A stretch of 7,613 nucleotides of DNA, from NCBI GenBank assembly GCA_029937135.1, contig JAPYQX010000136.1, positions 1-7,613 of the forward strand. Direction: 5' to 3'. Origin of the DNA: Nitrospinota bacterium (lineage in GTDB: Bacteria > UBA8248). Shown here in pieces: positions 1 through 6,843 of this stretch (within the stretch, counting starts at the first letter, position 1; every line of letters starts with the position of its first letter). A model generated the notes under the pieces. The model saw nothing but the letters and a program-made list of their open reading frames with translations, was not told where the DNA came from and did not search any database. The position numbers and the translations under genes are program-made.

Positions 1-2034
1 CATAAAACCCCCTCGACGCCCGAGGACCCCTCGCGGGCGGTCATCCGGGGTCTCGGGGAAATCGCCGCCGCGCGGGGAGTCACCACAGGGGAACTCCTCA
101 GAAACACCCGCCTCATTGTCCACGGGACGACCGTGGCGACCAACGCCGTCCTCACCGGGAGCGGCGCCCGGGCCGGCCTCATCACCACCCGGGGTTTCAG
201 GGATATCCTCGAGATGCGCCGGGGCTGGCGGGAGGATTTCTTCGACAACAAGCGGCCCCTGCCCAAACCCCTCATCCGCCGGGCACTTCGCCGCACGGTG
301 GCGGGCCGCCTCGATGAGACCGGAGCCGAACTCGAACCCCTCGACGAGGCCGCCGTGCGCGAGGAGGCCCTGTGGCTCAGGGACGGGGGCGCCGAGGCGG
401 TCGCGCTCTGCTTCATGCACGCCTGGGCGAATCCGGCGCACGAAAAACGCGCGGCCGAGATCATTCGCGAGGTGTTCCCCGAGGCGTTCCTGACTGTCTC
501 CTCGGAACTCCTGCCCCAGATTCGCCTCTTTGAGCGAGTGAGCACCTGCGCCTTCAACGCCTATGTCGGCCCCATCATCCAGAAATACCTGGAGAAACTC
601 GACAGCGAACTCAACGGGCTCGGCTTCAGAGGCGCTTTCCTCATCATGGGCTCACACGGCGGGGTCATGACCGCTCCCGTCGCCGCCCGGCGGGCCGCCG
701 CTTCTCTGCTCTCGGGCCCCGCCGCGGCTCCCGTCGCCGCGAGCCGGGTGGCCGCTCCGCATGGAATCGAGGACTACATCGTCACCGACATGGGCGGAAC
801 CAGCTTCGATGTCGCTCTCGTCCAGGGCGGCGAGCCGCTCGTATCCCAGGAGCACTGGCTCGGCGGCAAGCGAATCGCCCTACCCTCGCTGGACATCCAC
901 ACCCTGGGCGCGGGCGGGGGGAGCATCGCCTGGACCGACCGGGGAGGCATTCTCCACATCGGCCCCGAGAGCGCCGGGGCGAGCCCCGGGCCCGCCTGCT
1001 ACGGCCAGGGCGGCCGGAGGCCCACGGCCACCGACGCCTGCCTGGCCCTGGGCTACCTGGACCCCGAATATTTTCTCGGTGGGAAGGTCCGCCTCGATCC
1101 ACGCGCCGCCAGCGAGGCCATCAGCCGGGAAGTCGCCGAGCCGATGGGGATGCCGGCCGAGGAGGCGGCGCTGGGAATCTACGAGCTCATCTGCGTCCAG
1201 ATGGCTGCGGGGATCCGCGAGGTGACCATCCGCCGGGGGCTCGACCCGCGCGATTTTCTGATGCTGGCGGCGGGAGGGGCGGGACCGCTTCACGCCAATC
1301 ATATCGCACGCGAGCTGGGCATCCCCCTCATCATGGTGCCAAGGGACTCGGCCGTATTTTGCGCGGCCGGAATGCTCGCCTCGGACCTGAAACACGATCT
1401 CGCGGTGAGTTGGCGCGCAAGATTCACGGAGTTCGGCCCGGAGGAACTGGCCACGCGCCTGGGCGCGCTCCGGGACCAGTGCCGGGCCGTCCTCGCCGAG
1501 CAGGGGGTCCCCGAGGAGCGGATGCGGTTCGAGCCGGGGATGGACATCCGCTATCTCGGTCAATACCACGAGGTCGGCGTTCCCCTGCCCGCCGAGGCGA
1601 TTGACGCGCCCGATATCGACGGCATCCTCGGCCGGTTTCATGAGCGTCACGACGCCCTCTACGGCTACGCCACGAGCGAGATGCCCGTGGAGTGCATCAC
1701 GATACGCATGAGCGCCCGTGGCCGGGAGGACCGCCCGGAAACCATTGTCCTGAAAATCGGCGGGCCGCCCGCCTCGCCAGTCCCCCACGGACGCCGGCCG
1801 ATCCGGCTGCCCGGCGAGCCGCGACGCCTCCCCGCCGATGTCTACCAGGCGCTCATTCCGGGCCAGCGGATCGCCGGGCCCGCCATCGTCGAGCGGCCGA
1901 ATACGACCGTTCTCGTCCTGAAGGATTACGAACTCGCCTGCGACGCCTTGGGCAACTATTTTATCTGGCCGGAAACCAAATCCGGGGAGATGCGCGCCCG
2001 CTTTCTTTCCGATGCCGGAGGCGGCCGGGGATGA
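1..2034 (+). CDS. hyuA: Hydantoinase/oxoprolinase subunit A (HyuA-type), 5' end outside window
   Basis: ATP-dependent hydantoinase/oxoprolinase subunit A, an actin-like ATPase-fold protein that works with HyuB to open a cyclic amide (hydantoin, N-methylhydantoin or 5-oxoproline type) at the cost of ATP; probably cytosolic. The frame is open from base 1 and family-like before the first possible start at 133: it reads HKTPSTPEDPSRAV, then HGTTVATNAVL around nt 121-153. About 30-40 N-terminal residues, including the usual DVGGTFTD phosphate motif, therefore lie upstream, and GTG 133 is not the real start. Visible motifs, counting from base 1: LSGPAAAP near residue 237, DMGGTSFDV at 263-271, then HTLGAGGGSIAW and GPESAGASPGPACYG. 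The visible 677 residues plus the missing end fit the usual length of about 690-720. The stop overlaps the hyuB start (ATGA). The second half of the SGPAGG motif is Ala-rich here. Subunit identity is firm; substrate is unknown. Confidence 0.95.
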   Translation, partial: HKTPSTPEDPSRAVIRGLGEIAAARGVTTGELLRNTRLIVHGTTVATNAVLTGSGARAGLITTRGFRDILEMRRGWREDFFDNKRPLPKPLIRRALRRTVAGRLDETGAELEPLDEAAVREEALWLRDGGAEAVALCFMHAWANPAHEKRAAEIIREVFPEAFLTVSSELLPQIRLFERVSTCAFNAYVGPIIQKYLEKLDSELNGLGFRGAFLIMGSHGGVMTAPVAARRAAASLLSGPAAAPVAASRVAAPHGIEDYIVTDMGGTSFDVALVQGGEPLVSQEHWLGGKRIALPSLDIHTLGAGGGSIAWTDRGGILHIGPESAGASPGPACYGQGGRRPTATDACLALGYLDPEYFLGGKVRLDPRAASEAISREVAEPMGMPAEEAALGIYELICVQMAAGIREVTIRRGLDPRDFLMLAAGGAGPLHANHIARELGIPLIMVPRDSAVFCAAGMLASDLKHDLAVSWRARFTEFGPEELATRLGALRDQCRAVLAEQGVPEERMRFEPGMDIRYLGQYHEVGVPLPAEAIDAPDIDGILGRFHERHDALYGYATSEMPVECITIRMSARGREDRPETIVLKIGGPPASPVPHGRRPIRLPGEPRRLPADVYQALIPGQRIAGPAIVERPNTTVLVLKDYELACDALGNYFIWPETKSGEMRARFLSDAGGGRG

Positions 2035-3773
2035 ACGTGAACGCCATCGACCCCATTCTCGCCTCCGTCCTCCAGAGGCGGCTGCGCTCCATCACCGAGG
2101 AGATGGCCCTCACCCTGCTTCACACCACCCGCTCGCCCATCCTCTCGGAAGGCCGGGATTTCGCCACTGGCATCTACTGGGCGAACGGCGACATGCTCGA
2201 GCAAACAGAATACACCGCCCTCCTTGGCTTCGCCCTTCAGCCCTCGCTCAAGGCCTGCATCGAATATTTCGGGGACGACATCGGGCCGGGCGACGTGATT
2301 TTCCACAACGACGTTTACCGCTCCGGAAACCAGATCAACGATCTGGGCGTGTTCAAACCCATTTTTCTTGGGGGCGAGCTCGTCGCGTGGGCCGCCTGCA
2401 AGGCCCATCAGGCGGACCTGGGCGGGGGCGCCCCTGGCGGCTACAACCCCGACGCCACCGAAATCTGGCACGAGGGCCTTCGGGTGCCGCCGCTGAAAAT
2501 GTGGGAGGGCGGGAAGCTCCGCCGGGATGTCTGGGACTTTCTCTTCGCCAACACCCGCCTCGATATCGTCGCCGAGGACGCAAAGGCCTGCGCCGGTTCC
2601 TGCAACGTGGGTGAGCGGCGCGTCCTCGAAGTGCTGGAACACTACGGCCGCGATGTCTTCGACCGCCATATGGACTACATCATCGACGGCGCCGAGCGGA
2701 TCATGCGGAGCGAGATCGCCGCCATGCCCGACGGCGTCTACCGGGGCGAGTCGTTCCTCGCCAACGACGGCCATCAGGAGGGCGTCCGCCACAAGGTCGT
2801 CTGCACGGTCACCATCGAGGGCGATTCGATCAAATTCGACTACACGGGCTCGGCGGGCCCGACGCCCGGCTACGCGAACGCGCCGCTTCACGCCGCGACA
2901 AGCGGCCTGATGATTGCCGTCCTGATGAACGTCGATCCGCAGATTCCGCACAACGCGGGGATACTCCGGCCCCTTGAAATGATCTTCCCCGAGAACTCGA
3001 TGCTGAACGCCGAGTTTCCCCATGCCACCAGCTACGGCAACCACCTCACCCACCAGATATGGGAGGCCGCCGTGAAGGCGCTCGCCCAAGCGATTCCCCG
3101 CAGCGTCACCGCCGGATGGAACAAGTGCTACTGGGGAATGTCGAGCGGCAACGACAGGCGGAGCGGCCGCCGCTACGTCGATTTCTTCTTGTTCGCGATG
3201 AAGGGGGGTTCGGGAGGCACCGAGGGCCTCGATGGTTCCGCCCATCTGGGCACGGTGATGACGGGCGGGGCGATGACCGCGCAGGACCCCGAGATGCACG
3301 AGGTCCAGACCCCTCACCGCCTTCATCACTTCGAATTCGAGATTGACTCGGCGGGCCCCGGCCGCTGGCGCGGCGGCCTCGGGGTTCGATCAAAGTGGAC
3401 AATCCTGGGCCAGGACGCCAAGGTCATCATGTTCGGCCAGCAGACCGAGGCCGGAGAGGAGCCGTTCGGCCTCTTCGGCGGCAAACCCGCCGGCCTCAAT
3501 ACCGCCCATTTAACCTACCCCGACGGCCGGGAACGATGGCCCAAGGGACACGAAATCATCCCGGACGCGGACGGCGCGGTTATCGAAATGACCGCATCGG
3601 GCGGCGGTGGGTACGGGGACCCGAGACTGCGGCCCGCCGATCTGATCCGCGAGGAAGTGCGCGACGAAATCATTTCAATCGAATCGGCCCGGCGCGACTA
3701 CGGCGTGGCGCTCGATCCCGCGACGCTCGAAATCGATGAGGAGGAGACCGCGCGCCTTCGGAAAGGGGCCTGA
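2031..3773 (+). CDS. hyuB: Hydantoinase/oxoprolinase subunit B (HyuB-type)
   Basis: Partner subunit of HyuA in an ATP-dependent cyclic-amide hydrolase. The 580-residue length is typical. The start at 2031 is chosen because it overlaps the hyuA stop as ATGA, has GGAGG at 2017-2021 nine bases upstream, and begins MNVNAIDPILASVLQRRL, the usual HyuB opening (the family starts with a DP(I/V)xxEVxxxRL-like segment). The frame is open further upstream, but that part lies inside hyuA and is not family-like. Motifs: HNDVYRSGNQINDL from residue 92 (family NDPYxGGxHxxD), HQADLGGG from residue 126, GPGRWRGGLGVRS in the C-terminal third, and GGGGYGDP at 524-531, the hallmark C-terminal glycine motif. Translational coupling to hyuA is likely. 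The substrate cannot be told from sequence; relatives act on N-methylhydantoin, 5-oxoproline or other hydantoins. Confidence 0.95.
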   Translation: MNVNAIDPILASVLQRRLRSITEEMALTLLHTTRSPILSEGRDFATGIYWANGDMLEQTEYTALLGFALQPSLKACIEYFGDDIGPGDVIFHNDVYRSGNQINDLGVFKPIFLGGELVAWAACKAHQADLGGGAPGGYNPDATEIWHEGLRVPPLKMWEGGKLRRDVWDFLFANTRLDIVAEDAKACAGSCNVGERRVLEVLEHYGRDVFDRHMDYIIDGAERIMRSEIAAMPDGVYRGESFLANDGHQEGVRHKVVCTVTIEGDSIKFDYTGSAGPTPGYANAPLHAATSGLMIAVLMNVDPQIPHNAGILRPLEMIFPENSMLNAEFPHATSYGNHLTHQIWEAAVKALAQAIPRSVTAGWNKCYWGMSSGNDRRSGRRYVDFFLFAMKGGSGGTEGLDGSAHLGTVMTGGAMTAQDPEMHEVQTPHRLHHFEFEIDSAGPGRWRGGLGVRSKWTILGQDAKVIMFGQQTEAGEEPFGLFGGKPAGLNTAHLTYPDGRERWPKGHEIIPDADGAVIEMTASGGGGYGDPRLRPADLIREEVRDEIISIESARRDYGVALDPATLEIDEEETARLRKGA

Positions 3774-3832
3774 ATTCCGTTTGAGCGGGTGGGCCGGGAT
3801 GAACCTGGAAAGGGGCCTGAAAATTCGTTTGA
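3760..3832 (+). repeat. Short direct repeat around the hyuB stop
   Basis: GGAAAGGGGCCTGA occurs at 3760-3773 (its last three bases are the hyuB stop) and again at 3807-3820. Each copy is followed by a similar A/T-rich stretch ending CGTTTGA (to 3784 and to 3832). The period is 47 bp and similarity fades after about 26 bases. It looks like a partial tandem duplication of the gene end. No function is evident, and no hairpin with a T-run was found for either convergent transcript between 3774 and 3842. Confidence 0.6.
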
Positions 3833-3842
3833 ATGAGACAGC

Positions 3843-4298
3843 TCAGGACAAAACCAGCGGGCCGCCGTACAGGCGGTGCTCTACCATGATTCAGAGATCC
3901 ATGACGACCTTGAGGCCCGCCCTCTCGGCGCGGGCCGCGGCTTCCTCGTCGACAACCCCTTTTTGGAGCCATACCGCCTTCGCCCCGGCGGCGATGGCTT
4001 CGTCCACCACCCCGCCCGCGAAACGACTCCGCCGGAAAACATTCACCATCTCGGGGGGCTCGGGCAGGGCGGAGAGCCGCGGATAGCACCGCTCGCCGAG
4101 GAGTTCATCGTGACCGGGGTTGACGGGAACGATCTCGTAGCCCGCTCGCTTCATGTAAACGCTCACATAATGGCTGGGCCGTTGTTCCTTGGGCGAGAGG
4201 CCCACCACGGCGATGCGCCGGAATTCTAGGAGCATCGCCCGGACGGTATCGGAGTCCCGCCGGACGGTTTTGGAATTTTGAAAATCGCCGCCGCTCAT
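3843..4298 (-). CDS. CoA-binding Rossmann protein (YccU/CoA_binding_2 type) with in-frame TGA, candidate selenoprotein
   Basis: Small CoA-binding protein of the YccU family (CoA_binding_2), probably cytosolic; the family's cellular role is poorly known. The start ATG at 4298-4296 overlaps the A2 stop (ATGA). Rossmann motifs: RRIAVVGLSPKEQRPSHYV near residues 28-46, then IVPVNPG, MVNVFRRS, AVWLQKGVVDEEAA, and KVVMD just before codon 136. Codon 136 is TGA (3893-3891). A plain reading stops there at 135 residues. Reading through gives VVMDL-U-IMVEHRLYGGPLVLS and a second TGA at 3845-3843, 151 residues in all. Relatives (E. coli YccU has VVMDRCPAIE, from memory) have Cys at this place, and many continue with a VEHRRL-like tail, so the TGA replaces the conserved Cys and coding sequence continues past it. 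A stem-loop follows at SECIS distance. The alternative is a C-terminal truncation by a TGC-to-TGA mutation, less likely given the intact tail and the second case in A1. Confidence 0.82.
3862..3876 (-). promoter_or_regulatory. Candidate SECIS stem-loop for the CoA-binding protein
   Basis: On the mRNA strand CCGCC (3876-3872), loop UGUAC (3871-3867) and GGCGG (3866-3862) form a 5-bp GC stem. Fourteen bases separate it from the TGA, and the loop begins 20 bases after the codon. The second loop base is G, as in bacterial SECIS loops. AGC before and GCU after can extend the stem across an uneven internal loop. Short GC hairpins are common in such DNA, so this alone is moderate evidence. Confidence 0.5.
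3891..3893 (-). other. In-frame TGA, candidate selenocysteine codon (Sec136 of the CoA-binding protein)
   Basis: The TGA falls at the conserved Cys of the VVMD-x-C motif, between VVMDL and IMVEHRL. The family-like tail after it argues for recoding rather than termination. Confirmation needs Sec machinery in the genome and Cys homologues aligned at this column. Confidence 0.7.
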
Positions 4299-5158
4299 TC
4301 GGTTTTTTCCGTCTGCCGATAGTCGCGCGCCTCCGCCGTCCGATGGTCGCGCTCCTCCCAATCCCTCAAATGATCCCGGAGCGATTCGGGGCTGGCGTCG
4401 GTGCTGGTGGAGGCCTCGAGAAACGCGGCCACGGCCCCCTCGTCGGTATCGTAGAGCGGATAACACGACGCCGGGGCCGCCCCGCCGGGCAGGTGGACCA
4501 CCGCGTCCACCATGAAACCCGGTATATTCGTCCGCTCGGGTTTGTCCTCGAAAAATTTCGTTGGGGCGATGCGCTCGGCGGTGAGGATGACACCTTCCGA
4601 GGCCCGGGAGATGAGCACATCCTCGAACGGGCCCCCGTCGATCCGCGCGTTGCCGGCCGCATCGGCGTGCTGAACGTGGATCACCGCCCAGTCGGGCCGG
4701 ATTTTGGGGATCATGTAAACGCTCTTCCCCGTGTAGGGGTCCTCGACCTGGAGAAACCCCGAAAGCGCGGGCGTGTCCGAGCCGTCGAACCCTGAGACCG
4801 GCTGGCTCGGAAGCCCGTAGGCCGAGGCGCGAAGGCCCGCGATCACGCTGTAGCAGGCGTGCTCCACCACCCGGATTTCTCCGCTCTCGACCCCCCGCCG
4901 GTAGGAGGGCGCCATGCCGTAGAGGTTTTCGTAGCCGATGTAGCCCGACCGCACCTCGGCCACCGCCCCCGCCGCGCAGAGGAGATCGATCTCGTAGGCC
5001 CCCGCCGTTTTGATCAGGGTGAGACCCCGGCGGCCCTGTCGCACAAGCTCGCGGGCGAAGGCAGAGGGTGTGCGCGAGAGTGAATTACCTCCCAGCGCGA
5101 TCATCTGGCCGTCCCGGACGAGGCCGGCGGCCTCCGGGAGAGATATCAGCTTGCTCAT
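4295..5158 (-). CDS. CoA-transferase subunit A-type (A2), glutaconate CoA-transferase/IpdA-like, Cys form
   Basis: A-type subunit of a class I (glutaconate CoA-transferase-like) enzyme that moves CoA between carboxylic acids; some relatives (IpdA) act instead as acyl-CoA ring hydrolases. The start ATG at 5158 (MSKLISLPEAAGLVRDG) is chosen over an upstream in-frame start because it has GGAGG at 5167-5163 four bases upstream and matches the A1 start; the protein is 287 residues. Motifs: RRGLTLIKTAGAYEIDLLCAA near 43-63, EHACYSVIAGLRASAYGLP from residue 99 with Cys102, DPYTGKSVYMIPK, PDWAVIHVQHAD, ILTAERI, and PGGAAPASCYPLYDTDE. It aligns with A1 without gaps from the start to residue 102, so Cys102 matches the TGA of A1. 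A charged tail of about 25 residues is absent from A1. It lies 25 nt after the B gene and overlaps the CoA-binding gene by 4 nt. Substrate unknown. Confidence 0.9.
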   Translation of the reverse strand: MSKLISLPEAAGLVRDGQMIALGGNSLSRTPSAFARELVRQGRRGLTLIKTAGAYEIDLLCAAGAVAEVRSGYIGYENLYGMAPSYRRGVESGEIRVVEHACYSVIAGLRASAYGLPSQPVSGFDGSDTPALSGFLQVEDPYTGKSVYMIPKIRPDWAVIHVQHADAAGNARIDGGPFEDVLISRASEGVILTAERIAPTKFFEDKPERTNIPGFMVDAVVHLPGGAAPASCYPLYDTDEGAVAAFLEASTSTDASPESLRDHLRDWEERDHRTAEARDYRQTEKTE

Positions 5159-5183
5159 ATATCCTCCAGCCGCGCCCGCTCGG

Positions 5184-5954
5184 CTAGCGTGGCGCCCGGC
5201 GAAGCGCGGCGAACTCGGAGTAGCGCACGCCATCGGGATCGATTTCGGCGAGGGCGACGAGTTCATCTTTCGCAGGCGGGGCTGTCTCGGGTATTTCGCC
5301 CCTCAAATCGAACGGAAAACCCGTCCGCCCGGTCACCTCTTCCACCGAAATGCCCGGATGAACGCTCTTGAGCTCAAGCCCGCCCTCGCGCATCTCCATC
5401 ACGGCCAGTGGAGTCACCACCCGTGTCAGGTTGCCCGACTGGGTGACGAAATCCACCTTCTCGACAAAAGTGCGCCGGTCGTGCACCACCCGCCAGATCA
5501 CGATCCGCCGGGCCTGCTCCATGACGACCGAGCCGCCCCCGCCGCCGGGCAGGCGAACCTTGGGGGCGGACGGCTCGCCGATGTAGCTCATGTTCACGCG
5601 GCCCGCCTTGTCGATCTGCGCGCCGCCCAGGTACATGAGATCGATGCCTCCGCGCGCGAAAAGATCGTAGGCGTCCGCGTTCGAGAAGATCGCCGCCGCT
5701 CCCTGGCACAGCGCCGGATCGTTCGTGCTGAATGGGAGCCGGTCGGGCCTCGGGTCCACCGAGCCGGCCACCTCGATGAGAACGCTGCCGGGCGCATGCA
5801 GCTTTTTGGCGAGAAAAATCGCCACCATCGGAAGCGGCGAGTTCACACCGTGAAAAACGCGCTCGCCCTCGTGAAGCTCCCGCGCGAGACAGACGGCCAT
5901 CTGATCCGCCGCCGTACGCGCGGCCTGAATTTCGCTTTCCGTTTCCAAAGTCAT
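5184..5954 (-). CDS. CoA-transferase subunit B-type, glutaconate CoA-transferase/IpdB-like
   Basis: B-type partner subunit of the class I CoA-transferase, 256 residues, about the size of GctB. Motifs: FHGVNSPLPMVAIFLAKKLH at residues 34-53, VLIEVAGSVDP with Glu61, DLMYLGGAQIDKAGRVNMSY, the glycine run GGGGGSVV, and FVEKVDFVTQSG. By alignment from memory, Glu61 lines up with the Glu of GctB that forms the enzyme-CoA thioester (ESG motif), so transferase chemistry is plausible. This would set the protein apart from IpdAB-type hydrolases. The start lies 4 nt after the A1 stop, with a weak GGCGGGA-type upstream sequence, so coupled translation is likely. It ends with TAG, 25 nt before A2. It is the only B subunit in the window, although two A-type subunits flank it. 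Confidence 0.9.
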   Translation of the reverse strand: MTLETESEIQAARTAADQMAVCLARELHEGERVFHGVNSPLPMVAIFLAKKLHAPGSVLIEVAGSVDPRPDRLPFSTNDPALCQGAAAIFSNADAYDLFARGGIDLMYLGGAQIDKAGRVNMSYIGEPSAPKVRLPGGGGGSVVMEQARRIVIWRVVHDRRTFVEKVDFVTQSGNLTRVVTPLAVMEMREGGLELKSVHPGISVEEVTGRTGFPFDLRGEIPETAPPAKDELVALAEIDPDGVRYSEFAALRRAPR

Positions 5955-5958
5955 TTAT

Positions 5959-6798
5959 TCATCCCGCCGGTCCGCTAATTTTGGCGGCCTCCGCCTGTAA
6001 AAGCGCTTCCGCCTCGGTCAAATATCCGGCAAGACCGTCCACTGTTCGGGAAACCTCCATGTAGCGGCGCATCCTCGCCTCGTCCACTCCGTAGGCCGGC
6101 GAGCAGCTGCAGGGCGCGGCCCCCCCCGGCGCATGAGCGACGGCGGTCACCAGGAAACCGGGAATGGCCGTCATCTCGGGCTCCTCGCGAAAACGTTCGA
6201 TGGGCGCCATATCCTCGGCGGTGAGGATGACCCCCTTCGCCGCGCGTATCATTTCGATATCGAAATAGCGCGGGCCGTAGATGCGCGCGTTCCCATCCTC
6301 GTCGGCTTCGTGAACGTGAATAATCGCCCAGTCGGGCTGGAGCGCGGGAATGGCGTACAGCGTCTCCCCGGTGTAGGGGTCCTCGATGGTCTGGATTCCG
6401 CTGCGCTCGGGGATATCGCTTCCCTTGAACCCGCGCAGGGGCTGAAATGGGTTGCCGTAGGCTGCGGCCCGCAGCCCCGCGAGAATACTCGCTCAGGCGT
6501 GTTCGGTGAGCCCGGCAAGCCCCTTTTCGATGGACCGCCGGTAGTTGGGGGCGAGGCCGTAGCTGGCCTCGAAGGTGACGATGCCGCTCAGGACCCGGCC
6601 CAGAGCGCCCGCCGCGCAAAGGAGGTCGGCGTCGTAGCCCGGCGAGGGTTTGATGAGGGTGAGATTCCTCCGCCCGGCGCGGGCCAGCTCGTGAAGAAGG
6701 GCCGAGGGCGCGCGGTGGAGGAGGCTCCCGCTCGTTGAGATAGCATCCCCATCCTTGATCAACCCGGCGGCCTCGGCCACCGTGACTAATTTCGTCAT
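5959..6798 (-). CDS. CoA-transferase subunit A-type (A1) with in-frame TGA, candidate selenoprotein
   Basis: First gene of the operon and paralogue of A2; 279 residues if TGA at codon 102 is read. The start ATG at 6798 has GAGAGGA immediately upstream (SD-like) and gives MTKLVTVAEAAGLIKDGD, matching A2. Residues 1-101 end in GLAGLTEHA; codon 102 is TGA (6495-6493), and the same frame continues ASILAGLRAAAYGNPFQP, then DPYTGETLYAIP, PDWAIIHVHEADEDGNARI, VILTAEDMAP, HAPGGAAPCSCSPAYGVDE, to a TGA at 5961-5959. A2 reads EHAC-YSVIAGLRASAYGLP here, so TGA stands exactly where A2 has Cys102. There is no other frame damage. Ordinary gene callers would give a 101-residue fragment plus a second fragment. 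The role is class I CoA transfer with the B subunit 4 nt downstream. Selenocysteine insertion is the best reading; a recent nonsense mutation is the main alternative. Substrate unknown. Confidence 0.88.
6460..6476 (-). promoter_or_regulatory. Candidate SECIS stem-loop for A1
   Basis: The mRNA reads GGCUGCG-GGC-CGCAGCC, a perfect 7-bp stem. It starts 16 bases after the TGA and its loop starts with GG at base 24 after the codon, within the usual bacterial SECIS range. A2 encodes nearly the same peptide here (GLRASA versus GLRAAA) with different codons, and by eye has no stem longer than about 4 bp. The hairpin is therefore specific to the TGA copy. Confidence 0.65.
6479..6492 (-). promoter_or_regulatory. 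Second hairpin directly after the A1 TGA
   Basis: GCGAG-UAUU-CUCGC begins at the first base after the TGA and forms a perfect 5-bp stem with a UAUU loop. Two bases separate it from the 7-bp hairpin. It may be a lower element of a two-part recoding structure. It has no G at the start of its loop, so it is less SECIS-like than its neighbour. Confidence 0.45.
6493..6495 (-). other. In-frame TGA, candidate selenocysteine codon (Sec102 of A1)
   Basis: TGA sits between EHA and ASILAGLR, aligned without gaps with Cys102 (TGC, 4855-4853) of the paralogue A2 in the same operon. A further 177 in-frame family-like codons follow. There is no CxxU redox motif around it, so it is not of thioredoxin type. 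Confidence 0.8.
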
Positions 6799-6843
6799 TT
6801 TCCTCTCCCGGTCAGGACAAATCCTCTTTTTATGGCAAGCCGC

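Noticed and set aside
1956..3329. Long - strand open frame of 457 codons opposite hyuA/hyuB
   Set aside because: Its translation resembles no family I know and the + strand holds clear HyuA and HyuB motifs; it is an antisense shadow typical of high-GC DNA.
3774..3842. Intrinsic terminator between the convergent transcripts
   Set aside because: No stem followed by a T-run is visible on either strand; the only nearby GC hairpin (3862-3876) lies within the readthrough tail and has no T-run.
5010..5978. 322-codon + strand open frame opposite the B and A2 genes
   Set aside because: It is antisense to well-supported CoA-transferase genes and lacks recognisable domains.
6120..6127. Run of eight C inside A1, a possible frameshift or slippage site
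   Set aside because: The frame stays intact across it: HAPGGAAPCSC matches HLPGGAAPASC of A2, so no frameshift is needed.
5959..6492. A1 as two separate genes or a plain pseudogene
   Set aside because: The part after the TGA has no start codon until an internal ATG at 6252 well into the conserved region, and there is no frameshift, second stop or decay, which argues against a decayed gene.
3843..6798. General reassignment of TGA to a sense codon
   Set aside because: TGA serves as the normal stop for hyuA (in an ATGA overlap), hyuB, A2 and the MFS gene; only two TGAs interrupt genes, both at Cys positions.
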